Positions 1 through 6,488 of a DNA stretch of 11,691 nucleotides are shown piece after piece. Below the pieces are notes generated by a model. That model was not told where the DNA came from. It was given only the letters and a program-made list of their open reading frames with translations, and made no database searches. Every line of letters starts with the position of its first letter. Position 1 is the first letter of the stretch. The DNA comes from DATKWV01 sp035529405 (GTDB taxonomy: Bacteria; Planctomycetota; Phycisphaerae; Sedimentisphaerales; Anaerobacaceae): NCBI GenBank assembly GCA_035529405.1, contig DATKWV010000205.1:1-11691 (forward strand), given 5' to 3'. The position numbers were made by a program, and so were the translations under genes.

Positions 1-651
1 CAGGGCCATCATAACAAGCATAGGGACAATGCCTGTACCGAGCTTTTCGGCAAAGTACCCCTCGGGCACAAGGGCGGAAATGACGGCAGCGACCAGCAGG
101 CCAAGCAGCATTGCTTTTCCGATGTCACGGGGCAGGGTGACAAAGCCGTATTTGAGGCCGGTGAGTATTTTATTGTCGCTGCGGCAGTGCGGGCAGTTTT
201 CGGGACCGGATTTTTCCTGTAAGGTGGCATTTGTGGGGTCGAATAGATTTACGAGGCCGCCGCCTATGATTCCGGTTACAAAGGCGGCAACGGGTCTAAA
301 GACTGCAAACAGCGGGCCCAGCAGGCTTAAAGTAACGAGGATGCTGTCAACACCGGTTTGGGGCGTGGACAGCAGGAAAGACAAAGTGGGGCCTTTTGCG
401 GCACCGTGTTTGTGCAGGGACATCGATACAGGTATGACGCTGCAGGAGCACAACGGCAGGGGTACGCCGAACAGGGACGCCTTAACCAGCGGCCACAGGC
501 CGGTGCCGCCGAGGTGCTTTTCGACCAGCCGCTGAGATATAACCACAGAAAGCAGGCCGGCTGCGAAGAAGCCGAACAAAAGATAAGGCGACATCTCGGC
601 AACGGTGCCCCAGAAATCTACTATTATTGATTTTATAAAATCGGTCGTCAT
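1..651 (-). CDS. SO_0444-type Cu/Zn efflux permease (ArsP_1/DUF318-like), 3' end outside window
   Basis: An integral membrane permease; 217 residues are visible and the frame is open to the window edge, so the C-terminus is missing. I see hydrophobic segments at about residues 20-39, 90-113, 118-136 and 180-195. The family hallmark PLPLCSCSVIPVSMSLHKHG spans residues 64-83 (Cys68 and Cys70), and STPQTGVDS follows at 95-103. A CPHC pair (Cys153, Cys156) sits in a soluble loop and is a likely metal site. These features match the permease family named after Shewanella SO_0444, described as exporting copper and zinc, and related to ArsP-like permeases. The ATG at 651 lies 16 nt after the stop of the preceding gene, without a visible Shine-Dalgarno, so it is probably co-transcribed. 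With arsC two genes upstream, export of arsenic or another thiophilic metal is possible but unproven. Confidence 0.85.
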   Translation of the reverse strand, partial: MTTDFIKSIIVDFWGTVAEMSPYLLFGFFAAGLLSVVISQRLVEKHLGGTGLWPLVKASLFGVPLPLCSCSVIPVSMSLHKHGAAKGPTLSFLLSTPQTGVDSILVTLSLLGPLFAVFRPVAAFVTGIIGGGLVNLFDPTNATLQEKSGPENCPHCRSDNKILTGLKYGFVTLPRDIGKAMLLGLLVAAVISALVPEGYFAEKLGTGIVPMLVMMAL

Positions 652-667
652 ATAAATGGTATAAGTT

Positions 668-2377
668 TTAGCCGGGTTCGGGCGGAATAGTAATTTCCTT
701 TTGGAGCTGCTTGTCGGAGGTGAATCTATAGTCTTGACCCGCTTGTAATATTACGTTGATGTTATCTACAGTTATTTTGACCTGCTGTTCGGGATTTTGT
801 GCGCGGATAACATTTGCCATCGTAAAGGCCTTTTCAATGCCGTCTGCGCGGCGGTAATTTGCCACTTCGTCCGGCTGGGCAAGTCTTTTACCGTCATAGA
901 TGGAGGCATTGTGCATTTGCTGCAGCCAGAGGTAAACTTGCGCCAGAGGCATTTGTTCGGTTTTTTTTATGGAAACGGGGCTTCGCTGAAGGGCGGCTTT
1001 TATGAACGGGTCCCAGTCAGACGTATCCATATCGCGGTAGGCGTAAAAGGCAAGGTCCGCAACACAGTTTTGGCGGCGCTGCTGCTGGAGGTGGTCTATT
1101 ATCTGTTCTCTGGTCTGGTCGGGCGAGATGTTCAGCGGCGTCGAGGGCAAAAAGTTCTTTTTTGTATCCGGCAGGTTTGGTTCGGTATGTACGAAATCGG
1201 CTAATTTTTCGACAAGCAGGGCAGCATCGGCAATTACGGTCTGCAGGTAGTTCTGCAGGGCTTGTCGGCAGGAGGGTTCAGCGGGGTCGATTTTTTCTCT
1301 TTTTATAAATTCACTGAGCCGGTCACAGCGGATTCGGCCCGGCAGCTCATAGGGGACATAGTCTTCTTCGGAGACCTCGGCGAGCAGTTTGTCAAGGCTG
1401 GCATCGTCGATTCTGTAGTTGCTGTTGTGCTCGTACTGGAAAAGCAACTCTGCCGGCAGGAACAGCGGCTGGCCGTGACAGTCGCGACAGAGCTGGAAGA
1501 ATTTCTGCCAGTGACGGTTAAACCTCAAAAAACTGCCGAACACCTGAAGGTTCAAAGGCGCGGACAGATATGAGGACAACTGTTTTGTAAGGTGGTTGTA
1601 AGCGGTCTTGTCGATAGTGGCGTCTTTGTAAAGGCAGTGGATATATCCTGACGGGTGGGCGACAGTGGTGACTTTTTCGTTGCGCAGGGCGCGCTGGGCC
1701 TTGTTTGAAATTGCAGTACCGTTGAACCACATTGTTTTGGTAACAAGTCTGCGGTTATTGGTGAGGAATCCGTCCTGGATGTCTATGAAGTTCTGCGAGT
1801 GCAGGGGAGTAAGCAACATGTAAATATCCTCGAGAGGCACGCCGCATACGATAAAGGCGGCGGCTACGTACAAGGCGGCCAGGGAGACGCACTCGCCGGC
1901 CGGGCCTGTATAGCCGGGTTTGTACCTGAAGGCGTCCATTGCTTCGATTGTCTCGGTTTTCCAGTAGGGGATGATGTCGCCGTCATATTTGTCCAGGCCG
2001 AAGTGCTTTCTGATATCGACATCGAAGTAATACTTATCGCCCTCGTAGCCGAAGAGGGCGTTGCAGCGGGCGATGTCCTGCGGGCTGATGGATTTTTCGA
2101 AGCGCTTAAGTTCCCTGGATTTGGTTGTAAGTCCCCAGGTTTCGAGGTCGAGGTTAAACTCGAAGTTATCCATAATGAACTGCCGCAGCCGCAACAGTTT
2201 TCTGTAGCTTGATTTTTTGCGCAGTTTTTTGAAGCAATCGAGGTTTCGCCACTGCCATATTACGGGGCTGCAGATATCGGCCAGTACAAGCGCGTACATC
2301 AGCTCGGGAAAGACGAAAATTTCCATGTCCGAGAGGGTAACGGCGGAACTGTATTTTTCGAGTTGTTCCGTGTTCAT
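668..2377 (-). CDS. Uncharacterised 569-aa protein, possible transglutaminase-like cysteine enzyme
   Basis: I do not recognise the whole protein. It has no signal peptide or clear membrane span, so it is probably cytoplasmic. The best-structured part is residues 155-215. GECVSLAALYVAAAF starts at 161, with Cys163 at the head of a hydrophobic helix. LTPLHSQNFID follows (His193), then QDGFLTNNRR (Asp202). A Cys at a helix start, then His, then Asp in this order and spacing resembles the catalytic set of transglutaminase-like folds; that is an inference from pattern, not a family match. Residues 240-570 are mostly helical and charged, with a CRDC motif in the middle and no recognised domain. The ATG at 2377 has no Shine-Dalgarno and lies 64 nt after arsC. 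Being sandwiched between arsC and a metal permease suggests co-transcription but says little about function. The long uninterrupted frame and operon position make the gene itself secure. Confidence 0.8.
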   Translation of the reverse strand: MNTEQLEKYSSAVTLSDMEIFVFPELMYALVLADICSPVIWQWRNLDCFKKLRKKSSYRKLLRLRQFIMDNFEFNLDLETWGLTTKSRELKRFEKSISPQDIARCNALFGYEGDKYYFDVDIRKHFGLDKYDGDIIPYWKTETIEAMDAFRYKPGYTGPAGECVSLAALYVAAAFIVCGVPLEDIYMLLTPLHSQNFIDIQDGFLTNNRRLVTKTMWFNGTAISNKAQRALRNEKVTTVAHPSGYIHCLYKDATIDKTAYNHLTKQLSSYLSAPLNLQVFGSFLRFNRHWQKFFQLCRDCHGQPLFLPAELLFQYEHNSNYRIDDASLDKLLAEVSEEDYVPYELPGRIRCDRLSEFIKREKIDPAEPSCRQALQNYLQTVIADAALLVEKLADFVHTEPNLPDTKKNFLPSTPLNISPDQTREQIIDHLQQQRRQNCVADLAFYAYRDMDTSDWDPFIKAALQRSPVSIKKTEQMPLAQVYLWLQQMHNASIYDGKRLAQPDEVANYRRADGIEKAFTMANVIRAQNPEQQVKITVDNINVILQAGQDYRFTSDKQLQKEITIPPEPG

Positions 2378-2391
2378 CGGTCAGCATCGCT

Positions 2392-2412
2392 GCGGGCAGG
2401 CAAATTGCCCGC
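2392..2412 (-). other. Hairpin in the arsC / 569-aa gene gap
   Basis: A perfect 6-bp GC stem (2392-2397 with 2407-2412, GCGGGC/GCCCGC) closes a 9-nt loop in the 64-nt gap. It would be transcribed on the minus strand. No T-run follows, so it is not a standard terminator. It lies 15 nt before the ATG at 2377 and could tune translation or mRNA processing between the two cistrons. It could also be chance. Confidence 0.3.
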
Positions 2413-2441
2413 TGTTAAGGTTTATTACGCATATTTTAACG

Positions 2442-2885
2442 TCAGCTTTTGTGGTCATAAAGACAGTGGGGCATTTTTTCGATAAATTCCCTTATTTTAT
2501 CCCTTGTGGTTCGGAACGCGGCCAGGACGGTTTCCCGGGTTCCGGGGACAAAGGACGGGTCTATGAACGGTTCGTGTACAAGCTTCGCCCTGCCATGGAA
2601 GACAGGGCATTGCTGCCTTGCATTATCGCACAATGTTACGACATAATCGAAGTTTATTCCAGTTAGGTCGTCAATGTGCTTTGAGAAATGCGAGGATATG
2701 TCCACGCCGGCCTCTGCCATGATTTGTATTGCGATAGCGTTGACGGCGCTGGGCATAATCCCGGCTGAGTAGGCATCTATAACGTGACTTTTCAAGTGTT
2801 TTGCCCAGCCTTCGGCCATCTGGCTTCGACAGGCGTTGCCGGTACACAGGAACAGGACTTTGATTTTTTGTTTTGGCTGTGTCAT
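2442..2885 (-). CDS. arsC: Arsenate reductase, thioredoxin-coupled (LMW protein phosphatase fold)
   Basis: Reduces arsenate to arsenite in the cytoplasm, with electrons from thioredoxin. The 147-residue length is usual for the family. The phosphatase P-loop CTGNACRS (Cys14-X5-Arg20) is near the N-terminus. The redox cysteines Cys86 and Cys93 (TLCDNARQQCP) keep the 7-residue spacing of Cys82/Cys89 in the Staphylococcus aureus enzyme. FIDPS (Asp109-Pro110) supplies the general acid. All three cysteines of the disulfide-cascade mechanism are present, which favours ArsC over a plain tyrosine phosphatase. The ATG at 2885 is 12 nt after the preceding stop; no strong Shine-Dalgarno is seen. No arsR regulator or arsenite pump of the ArsB/Acr3 type is in the window, and the permease two genes downstream is the only visible export partner. 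Confidence 0.93.
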   Translation of the reverse strand: MTQPKQKIKVLFLCTGNACRSQMAEGWAKHLKSHVIDAYSAGIMPSAVNAIAIQIMAEAGVDISSHFSKHIDDLTGINFDYVVTLCDNARQQCPVFHGRAKLVHEPFIDPSFVPGTRETVLAAFRTTRDKIREFIEKMPHCLYDHKS

Positions 2886-2897
2886 AATACTATAAGT

Positions 2898-3770
2898 CTA
2901 ATTAACAGTGCAAAGCCCCGACAGCAGGCAAGTACGGCAGGGTGTTGCGGCTTTACCGGTACAGTGTTCGACTATTCCGACTCTTGTAAGGGCGAAATCA
3001 TACTTTACCGGGTCGGCTGGCTCAATTTCAGCAAAAGCTGCGGTAATGTTCATCGCCGCTGAAAGACAAACAGTTTTTCGGTCGTAAAGGCCCAGAATTC
3101 TGCAGAGCCTGGCGGCATGCACGTCCACGGGAATAATCAACTTTGCCTTGTCAATCGATATTGTGCCCGATGGTCCGCCTTTCCACAAACCCGTATCGAC
3201 ATCGTCATTACGTACCATCCAGCGTAGGAAAAGGTTCAGTCTTTTACATGCGCTTTTTTTTTCAGGCCTCGGCAGCAGGTAACACAGGCCTTTTGAGATA
3301 CGGCCGTTGTTCAAAGCGGCGTGCATATCCAGAAGCGATTGACAGAATTGCTGGAGGGCAGGAATGATGTTTTTGTCGTTGGGGCTGCAGCCGTGCAGAA
3401 ACAAATTTTCAAGGCTGCCGAACCGGCGGTAAACAACTTTCAGCAAGTCAAACAAATCCGAGATGTCGCGTCCGGTGGTAAACCGGTGCCTGAAAGAGAG
3501 CAGCTTAGGGCTGTTTTTGCCGTCAAAGCCTGTTACGAATCGCAGGGGGCTGTTTCCCATTAAAGCGAACAGGCTGGTTAAACTGTTTTGAATTTGTGAA
3601 ACTCTGCCGTAAGCCAGCAGCGCAGATACGAAGGCGGCGATTTCCATATCGACGGGGTCGGCGTAGTTGTACACGAACTGCAGGGGGTCGGGCTTTATGC
3701 AGCGGCGGTGATTGTAGCGCTGGTAAAGCGTTTCGAGAACTTCTTTTAATTTTGCGGGGTTTCTACTCAC
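2898..3770 (-). CDS. TIGR02757 (DUF2400) family protein with C-terminal four-cysteine motif
   Basis: A conserved bacterial family of unknown function. The signature DPLQFVYNYADPVDMEIAAF (28-47) and LLAYGRVSQI (51-60) identify it. Residues 212-230 (IIPVDVHAARLCRILGLYD) read like the VDTH segment of HhH-GPD DNA glycosylases such as endonuclease III, with Asp216 where their catalytic Asp lies. The C-terminus has Cys270-X7-Cys278-X2-Cys281-X5-Cys287, very close to the endonuclease III [4Fe-4S] loop (C-X6-C-X2-C-X5-C). The start is GTG at 3770, inside the end of the upstream gene (8-nt overlap), which suggests translational coupling. The next in-frame Met (residue 42) would remove the conserved N-terminus, so GTG is preferred. 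Family assignment is good; the glycosylase link and iron-sulfur cluster are inference. Confidence 0.85.
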   Translation of the reverse strand: MSRNPAKLKEVLETLYQRYNHRRCIKPDPLQFVYNYADPVDMEIAAFVSALLAYGRVSQIQNSLTSLFALMGNSPLRFVTGFDGKNSPKLLSFRHRFTTGRDISDLFDLLKVVYRRFGSLENLFLHGCSPNDKNIIPALQQFCQSLLDMHAALNNGRISKGLCYLLPRPEKKSACKRLNLFLRWMVRNDDVDTGLWKGGPSGTISIDKAKLIIPVDVHAARLCRILGLYDRKTVCLSAAMNITAAFAEIEPADPVKYDFALTRVGIVEHCTGKAATPCRTCLLSGLCTVN

Positions 3771-4425
3771 CGAGCACCGCTGCTTTGAACTGCTCGAACT
3801 GCATTTGTTCGACCATTGCGCCGAGTCTTTGGCGCGGCTTTGCGTTTGCCTGGTAAAAGACGATGATTTTGTCGATTAATTCCAGGACCTGCTGCTTTGA
3901 CAGGTCGGTGTGGAGCTGTTGGGCGAGGCGCGGCCTGGCCCCGCCGTTGCCGCCGACCAGCAGCTTCCATCCCCTGGCAGTGCCGACCAAGCCAATATCC
4001 TTTATACAGGTTTCGGCGCACTGGTTCGGACAGCCGCTGACGCCGATTTTAAATTTTCCCGGCACAGCCAGGCCGTGGTACTTACCGTCCAGCTCCAGAC
4101 CCAGTCCGAGGCTGTCCTGCAGGCCTCTCTTACAAAAGGTTGTGCCGGGACAGGCCTTTATGCTGCGAACACAAAGGCCGACGGCAGCGCCGGGCTGCAT
4201 CTGCAGGTCGGTCCAGACGTTGTCCACGTCGTCTTCCGCAAGGCCGACGATGGCAATTCTTGCGGCGCTGGTGATTTTCAGTGCTGCGGCTGAGTATTTT
4301 TCGGCAACATCGGCAATTTTTCGCAGGGTTTGGGGCTGGACTACTCCGCAGGGGATGTGGGGGGCGACAGCATAGGTTTTTTTGTCTCGCTGAATGATAA
4401 CGCCTTTTTCGCCGTCTTGTAACAT
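3763..4425 (-). CDS. Small siroheme/4Fe-4S sulfite or nitrite reductase-type protein
   Basis: A 220-residue protein of the nitrite/sulfite reductase superfamily, reduced to one ferredoxin-like half-domain plus the siroheme/4Fe-4S half. The ligand pattern is complete: Cys92-X5-Cys98 (CPGTTFC) and Cys132-X3-Cys136 (CPNQC). These bind a [4Fe-4S] cluster bridged to siroheme. Length and layout match the low-molecular-weight assimilatory-type sulfite reductase of Desulfovibrio vulgaris (about 218 residues) and related small proteins of anaerobes; full-size SiR/NirA enzymes have two such repeats. Extra Cys85 and Cys140 flank the motifs. The substrate (sulfite, nitrite or other) cannot be read from sequence. 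The ATG at 4425 is preceded by AAGGGAA at good spacing. It is the first gene of the leftward operon, behind a TATAAT-containing region. Confidence 0.85.
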   Translation of the reverse strand: MLQDGEKGVIIQRDKKTYAVAPHIPCGVVQPQTLRKIADVAEKYSAAALKITSAARIAIVGLAEDDVDNVWTDLQMQPGAAVGLCVRSIKACPGTTFCKRGLQDSLGLGLELDGKYHGLAVPGKFKIGVSGCPNQCAETCIKDIGLVGTARGWKLLVGGNGGARPRLAQQLHTDLSKQQVLELIDKIIVFYQANAKPRQRLGAMVEQMQFEQFKAAVLGE

Positions 4426-4502
4426 TTTATTTCCCTTTCATTGGTTAGTTTGCCAATAAGATTCAGTTATGGGTCATCTTGGAGTATAGCGGAAAGCGGA
4501 TA

Positions 4503-4508
4503 ATTATA
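4503..4508 (-). promoter_or_regulatory. Candidate -10 box for the leftward operon
   Basis: The minus strand reads a perfect TATAAT here, about 80 nt before the ATG at 4425. No good -35 hexamer lies 16-18 nt upstream; that space is occupied by the inverted repeat 4511-4534, which may mean an activator or other regulator is involved. A second candidate, TATACT (minus strand, about 4485-4490), also lacks a good -35. Confidence 0.4.
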
Positions 4509-4510
4509 AG

Positions 4511-4534
4511 CAGGGATTTTCTGAAAAATTCCTG
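4511..4534. promoter_or_regulatory. 24-bp inverted repeat, candidate operator between divergent operons
   Basis: CAGGGATTTT (4511-4520) and AAAATTCCTG (4525-4534) are complementary at 9 of 10 positions around a 4-nt centre (ctga). The site lies next to the leftward -10 box and about 37 bp upstream of the rightward -35, so it should not be transcribed from either candidate promoter. It is therefore better read as a protein-binding dyad than an RNA hairpin. It does not match a regulator motif that I can name. Confidence 0.5.
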
Positions 4535-4570
4535 ATTTTGCGAAGGTTCGGGTCAATTGGCAGCGAGGGC

Positions 4571-4599
4571 TTGAACAGAGGGGGCATTTTGGTTATACT
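4571..4599 (+). promoter_or_regulatory. Sigma70-type promoter for etfB-etfA-glcD
   Basis: TTGAAC (4571-4576) and TATACT (4594-4599) are separated by exactly 17 bp. The -10 matches 5 of 6 consensus positions and the -35 matches 4 of 6. Transcription would start near 4606, giving a leader of about 40 nt before the etfB ATG. Confidence 0.65.
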
Positions 4600-4645
4600 T
4601 GCGTTTTTTCAGCAGGGCATTGTTGAGGTGTGTAAGAGGCTTTAG

Positions 4646-5443
4646 ATGCGGATTATTGTTCCAATCAAGCAGGTTCCCGAAACGAACGCGGTAAAGATGG
4701 ATGAAAAAACGGGAACAATGATAAGGGAGGACGTGGAGGCGATTGTAAATCCGCTGGATTTGTACGCGATAGAGATAGCGATACGTGTTCGCCAGCAGGA
4801 AGGCGGCGAGGTTGTGGGTGTTTCGATGGGTCCGCCCAAAGCTGAATCTGCGCTGAAAGAGGCGATAGCGATGGGCATTGACTCAGGGGTGCTGGTCTCG
4901 GATAAGGCGTTTGCGGGTTCGGATACGTGGAGCACGTCCTACGTTTTGTCAGCGGCCATACGGCGTATGGGGCGGTTTGACCTTATCATCTGCGGGGAGC
5001 GGGCTACTGACGGGGATACTGGTCAGGTTGGGCCGGGTATCGCGGGGCTGCTGGACCTTCCGGCGGCAACCTACGTCAGCAGGATAGATAAAATCAGCAA
5101 CGGATACTGCAGGGTGCATCGGCTGGTGGAGGACGGTTACGAGGTGCTGGATGTCGAACTGCCGGCGGTTCTGACCGTGGTCAAAGAGGTTGCCGAACCG
5201 CGGCTTCCTACGCTGCGAGGCAAGCAAAAGGCCAGGAAGACGAACATTGAGGTTCTGTCGGCAGGGGATTTGGACGTGGATGCGGCCCGACTCGGGCTAA
5301 ATGGTTCGCCTACGCGAGTGGTTAAGATATTCCGGCCCAAGGTTGCGCGTGAATGCCGGATGCTGGAGGCCGGCGACGAGGCGGCCATAGAAAAGGCCGC
5401 AGAGCAGGTGGTGGAGTTTTTGAGAGAGCGGGAACTGATTTAG
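4646..5443 (+). CDS. etfB: Electron transfer flavoprotein, beta subunit
   Basis: Soluble cytoplasmic subunit that pairs with EtfA and carries AMP or, in bifurcating types, a second FAD. The N-terminal VPIKQVPETNAVKMD and INP-like VNPLD segments are typical of anaerobe EtfB. ATDGDTGQVGPGIA (120-133) is the nucleotide-binding loop; the DGDT-QVGP form is the one I know from Etfs tied to butyryl-CoA and lactate dehydrogenases of anaerobes, whereas aerobic EtfB differs here. The family signature VVKEVAEPRLPTLRG (178-192) is intact. The 265-residue length is normal. AAGAGG (4634-4639) is a good Shine-Dalgarno for the ATG. First gene of a tight three-gene operon, with etfA starting 1 nt after its stop. 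A bifurcating role is inferred from this loop and the dehydrogenase neighbour. Confidence 0.94.
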   Translation: MRIIVPIKQVPETNAVKMDEKTGTMIREDVEAIVNPLDLYAIEIAIRVRQQEGGEVVGVSMGPPKAESALKEAIAMGIDSGVLVSDKAFAGSDTWSTSYVLSAAIRRMGRFDLIICGERATDGDTGQVGPGIAGLLDLPAATYVSRIDKISNGYCRVHRLVEDGYEVLDVELPAVLTVVKEVAEPRLPTLRGKQKARKTNIEVLSAGDLDVDAARLGLNGSPTRVVKIFRPKVARECRMLEAGDEAAIEKAAEQVVEFLRERELI

Positions 5444-5444
5444 T

Positions 5445-6461
5445 ATGGCCAAGGACCAGTACAAAGGAGTGTGGATTCTGGCGGAACAAAACGCCGGCAG
5501 GGTCCAGCGTGTCAGCTTTGAGTTGCTGACACGCGGGCGGGCGCTGGCAGAGAAGCTGAGACGCTCCTTAACAGCGGTTATTTTTGGATTTTCAATACCC
5601 GAGCAGGAACTGCAGGGTTTAATCGACCGCGGCGCCGACGAGGTACTGGCAGTGGAGGCGGCCCAGCTGGCGCATTTTCAGGTTGAGCCTTACGCGCGTT
5701 GTATGCTCGGGCTGCTTTCGGAACATAAGCCGGAGATTGTAATTGCAGCAGCTACATCGATGGGCAGGACACTGATGCCTTATGTAGCGGTGAAGGCGCA
5801 CGCAGGACTTACGGCTGACTGTACGGAGCTGGACATAGAAAAGGATACGAATAATCTTCTGCAGACACGTCCTGCCATCGGGGGCAATATACTTGCGACG
5901 ATAAAAACGCCCGAGCACAGGCCGCAGATGGCGACGGTGCGGCCTCATTCGACACGAGCGGCTGAACCTCAACAGGGCCGCAAGGGAGTAATCCGGCGTA
6001 TCAGGGCGCCACAGGATGCGCTTGGCAGCAGGACTAAGCGGGTGGATTTTGTTGCCAACCGGGCCGAGCACGGTTTGCAGGATGCCGATTTGGTGGTGAC
6101 GGTGGGGCGAGGTATAAAAAAGGGTGAGAACATTTCGCTTATACGTGCGCTGGCAGACAGTCTCGATGCGGCAGTCGGTGCCACTCGTGACGTGGTTGAC
6201 CGGGGCTGGCTGAGCTATCCTCATCAGGTCGGGCTTTCGGGCAAGACCATTACGCCGAAGCTGTATATGGGAGTAGGGGTTTCGGGTTCAATACAACATC
6301 TTGCGGGTATGCAGACATCAGAAAATATCATTGCCATAAATATCGACCCGGACGCGCAGATTTTCCGGGTTGCGGAAATCGGTATTGTCGGGGATTTGTT
6401 CGAGGTGGTTCCGGTGCTGACGGAAAAAATCCGCCAGGCGACGAATAAGAGACAACGTTAG
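5445..6461 (+). CDS. etfA: Electron transfer flavoprotein, alpha subunit
   Basis: Binds FAD in its C-terminal domain and shuttles electrons between EtfB and a partner dehydrogenase. The N-terminal half (about 1-200) is the EtfB-like domain. The FAD domain shows VGRGIKKGENI (220-230), GATRDVVDRGW (245-255), QVGLSGKTITPKLYM (261-275) and GVSGSIQHLAGM (278-289), followed by AINIDPDAQIF, all classical. The length of 338 residues is that of standard EtfA; the extra N-terminal ferredoxin-like [4Fe-4S] domain seen in some lactate-dehydrogenase-linked EtfA proteins is absent. The ATG is 1 nt after the etfB stop, with only a weak GCGGGA upstream, so translation is probably coupled to etfB. Confidence 0.94.
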   Translation: MAKDQYKGVWILAEQNAGRVQRVSFELLTRGRALAEKLRRSLTAVIFGFSIPEQELQGLIDRGADEVLAVEAAQLAHFQVEPYARCMLGLLSEHKPEIVIAAATSMGRTLMPYVAVKAHAGLTADCTELDIEKDTNNLLQTRPAIGGNILATIKTPEHRPQMATVRPHSTRAAEPQQGRKGVIRRIRAPQDALGSRTKRVDFVANRAEHGLQDADLVVTVGRGIKKGENISLIRALADSLDAAVGATRDVVDRGWLSYPHQVGLSGKTITPKLYMGVGVSGSIQHLAGMQTSENIIAINIDPDAQIFRVAEIGIVGDLFEVVPVLTEKIRQATNKRQR

Positions 6462-6488
6462 AGGTGTTTTGGCGGCAGGGAAGAATAA

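Noticed and set aside
29..535. 168-codon forward frame over the permease
   Set aside because: The opposite strand encodes the PLCSC/STPQTGVDS permease signature; this frame is its shadow.
5619..6224. 201-codon antisense frame within etfA
   Set aside because: Covers the conserved FAD-binding region of etfA in reverse; composition is Arg/Cys-rich and unlike a protein family.
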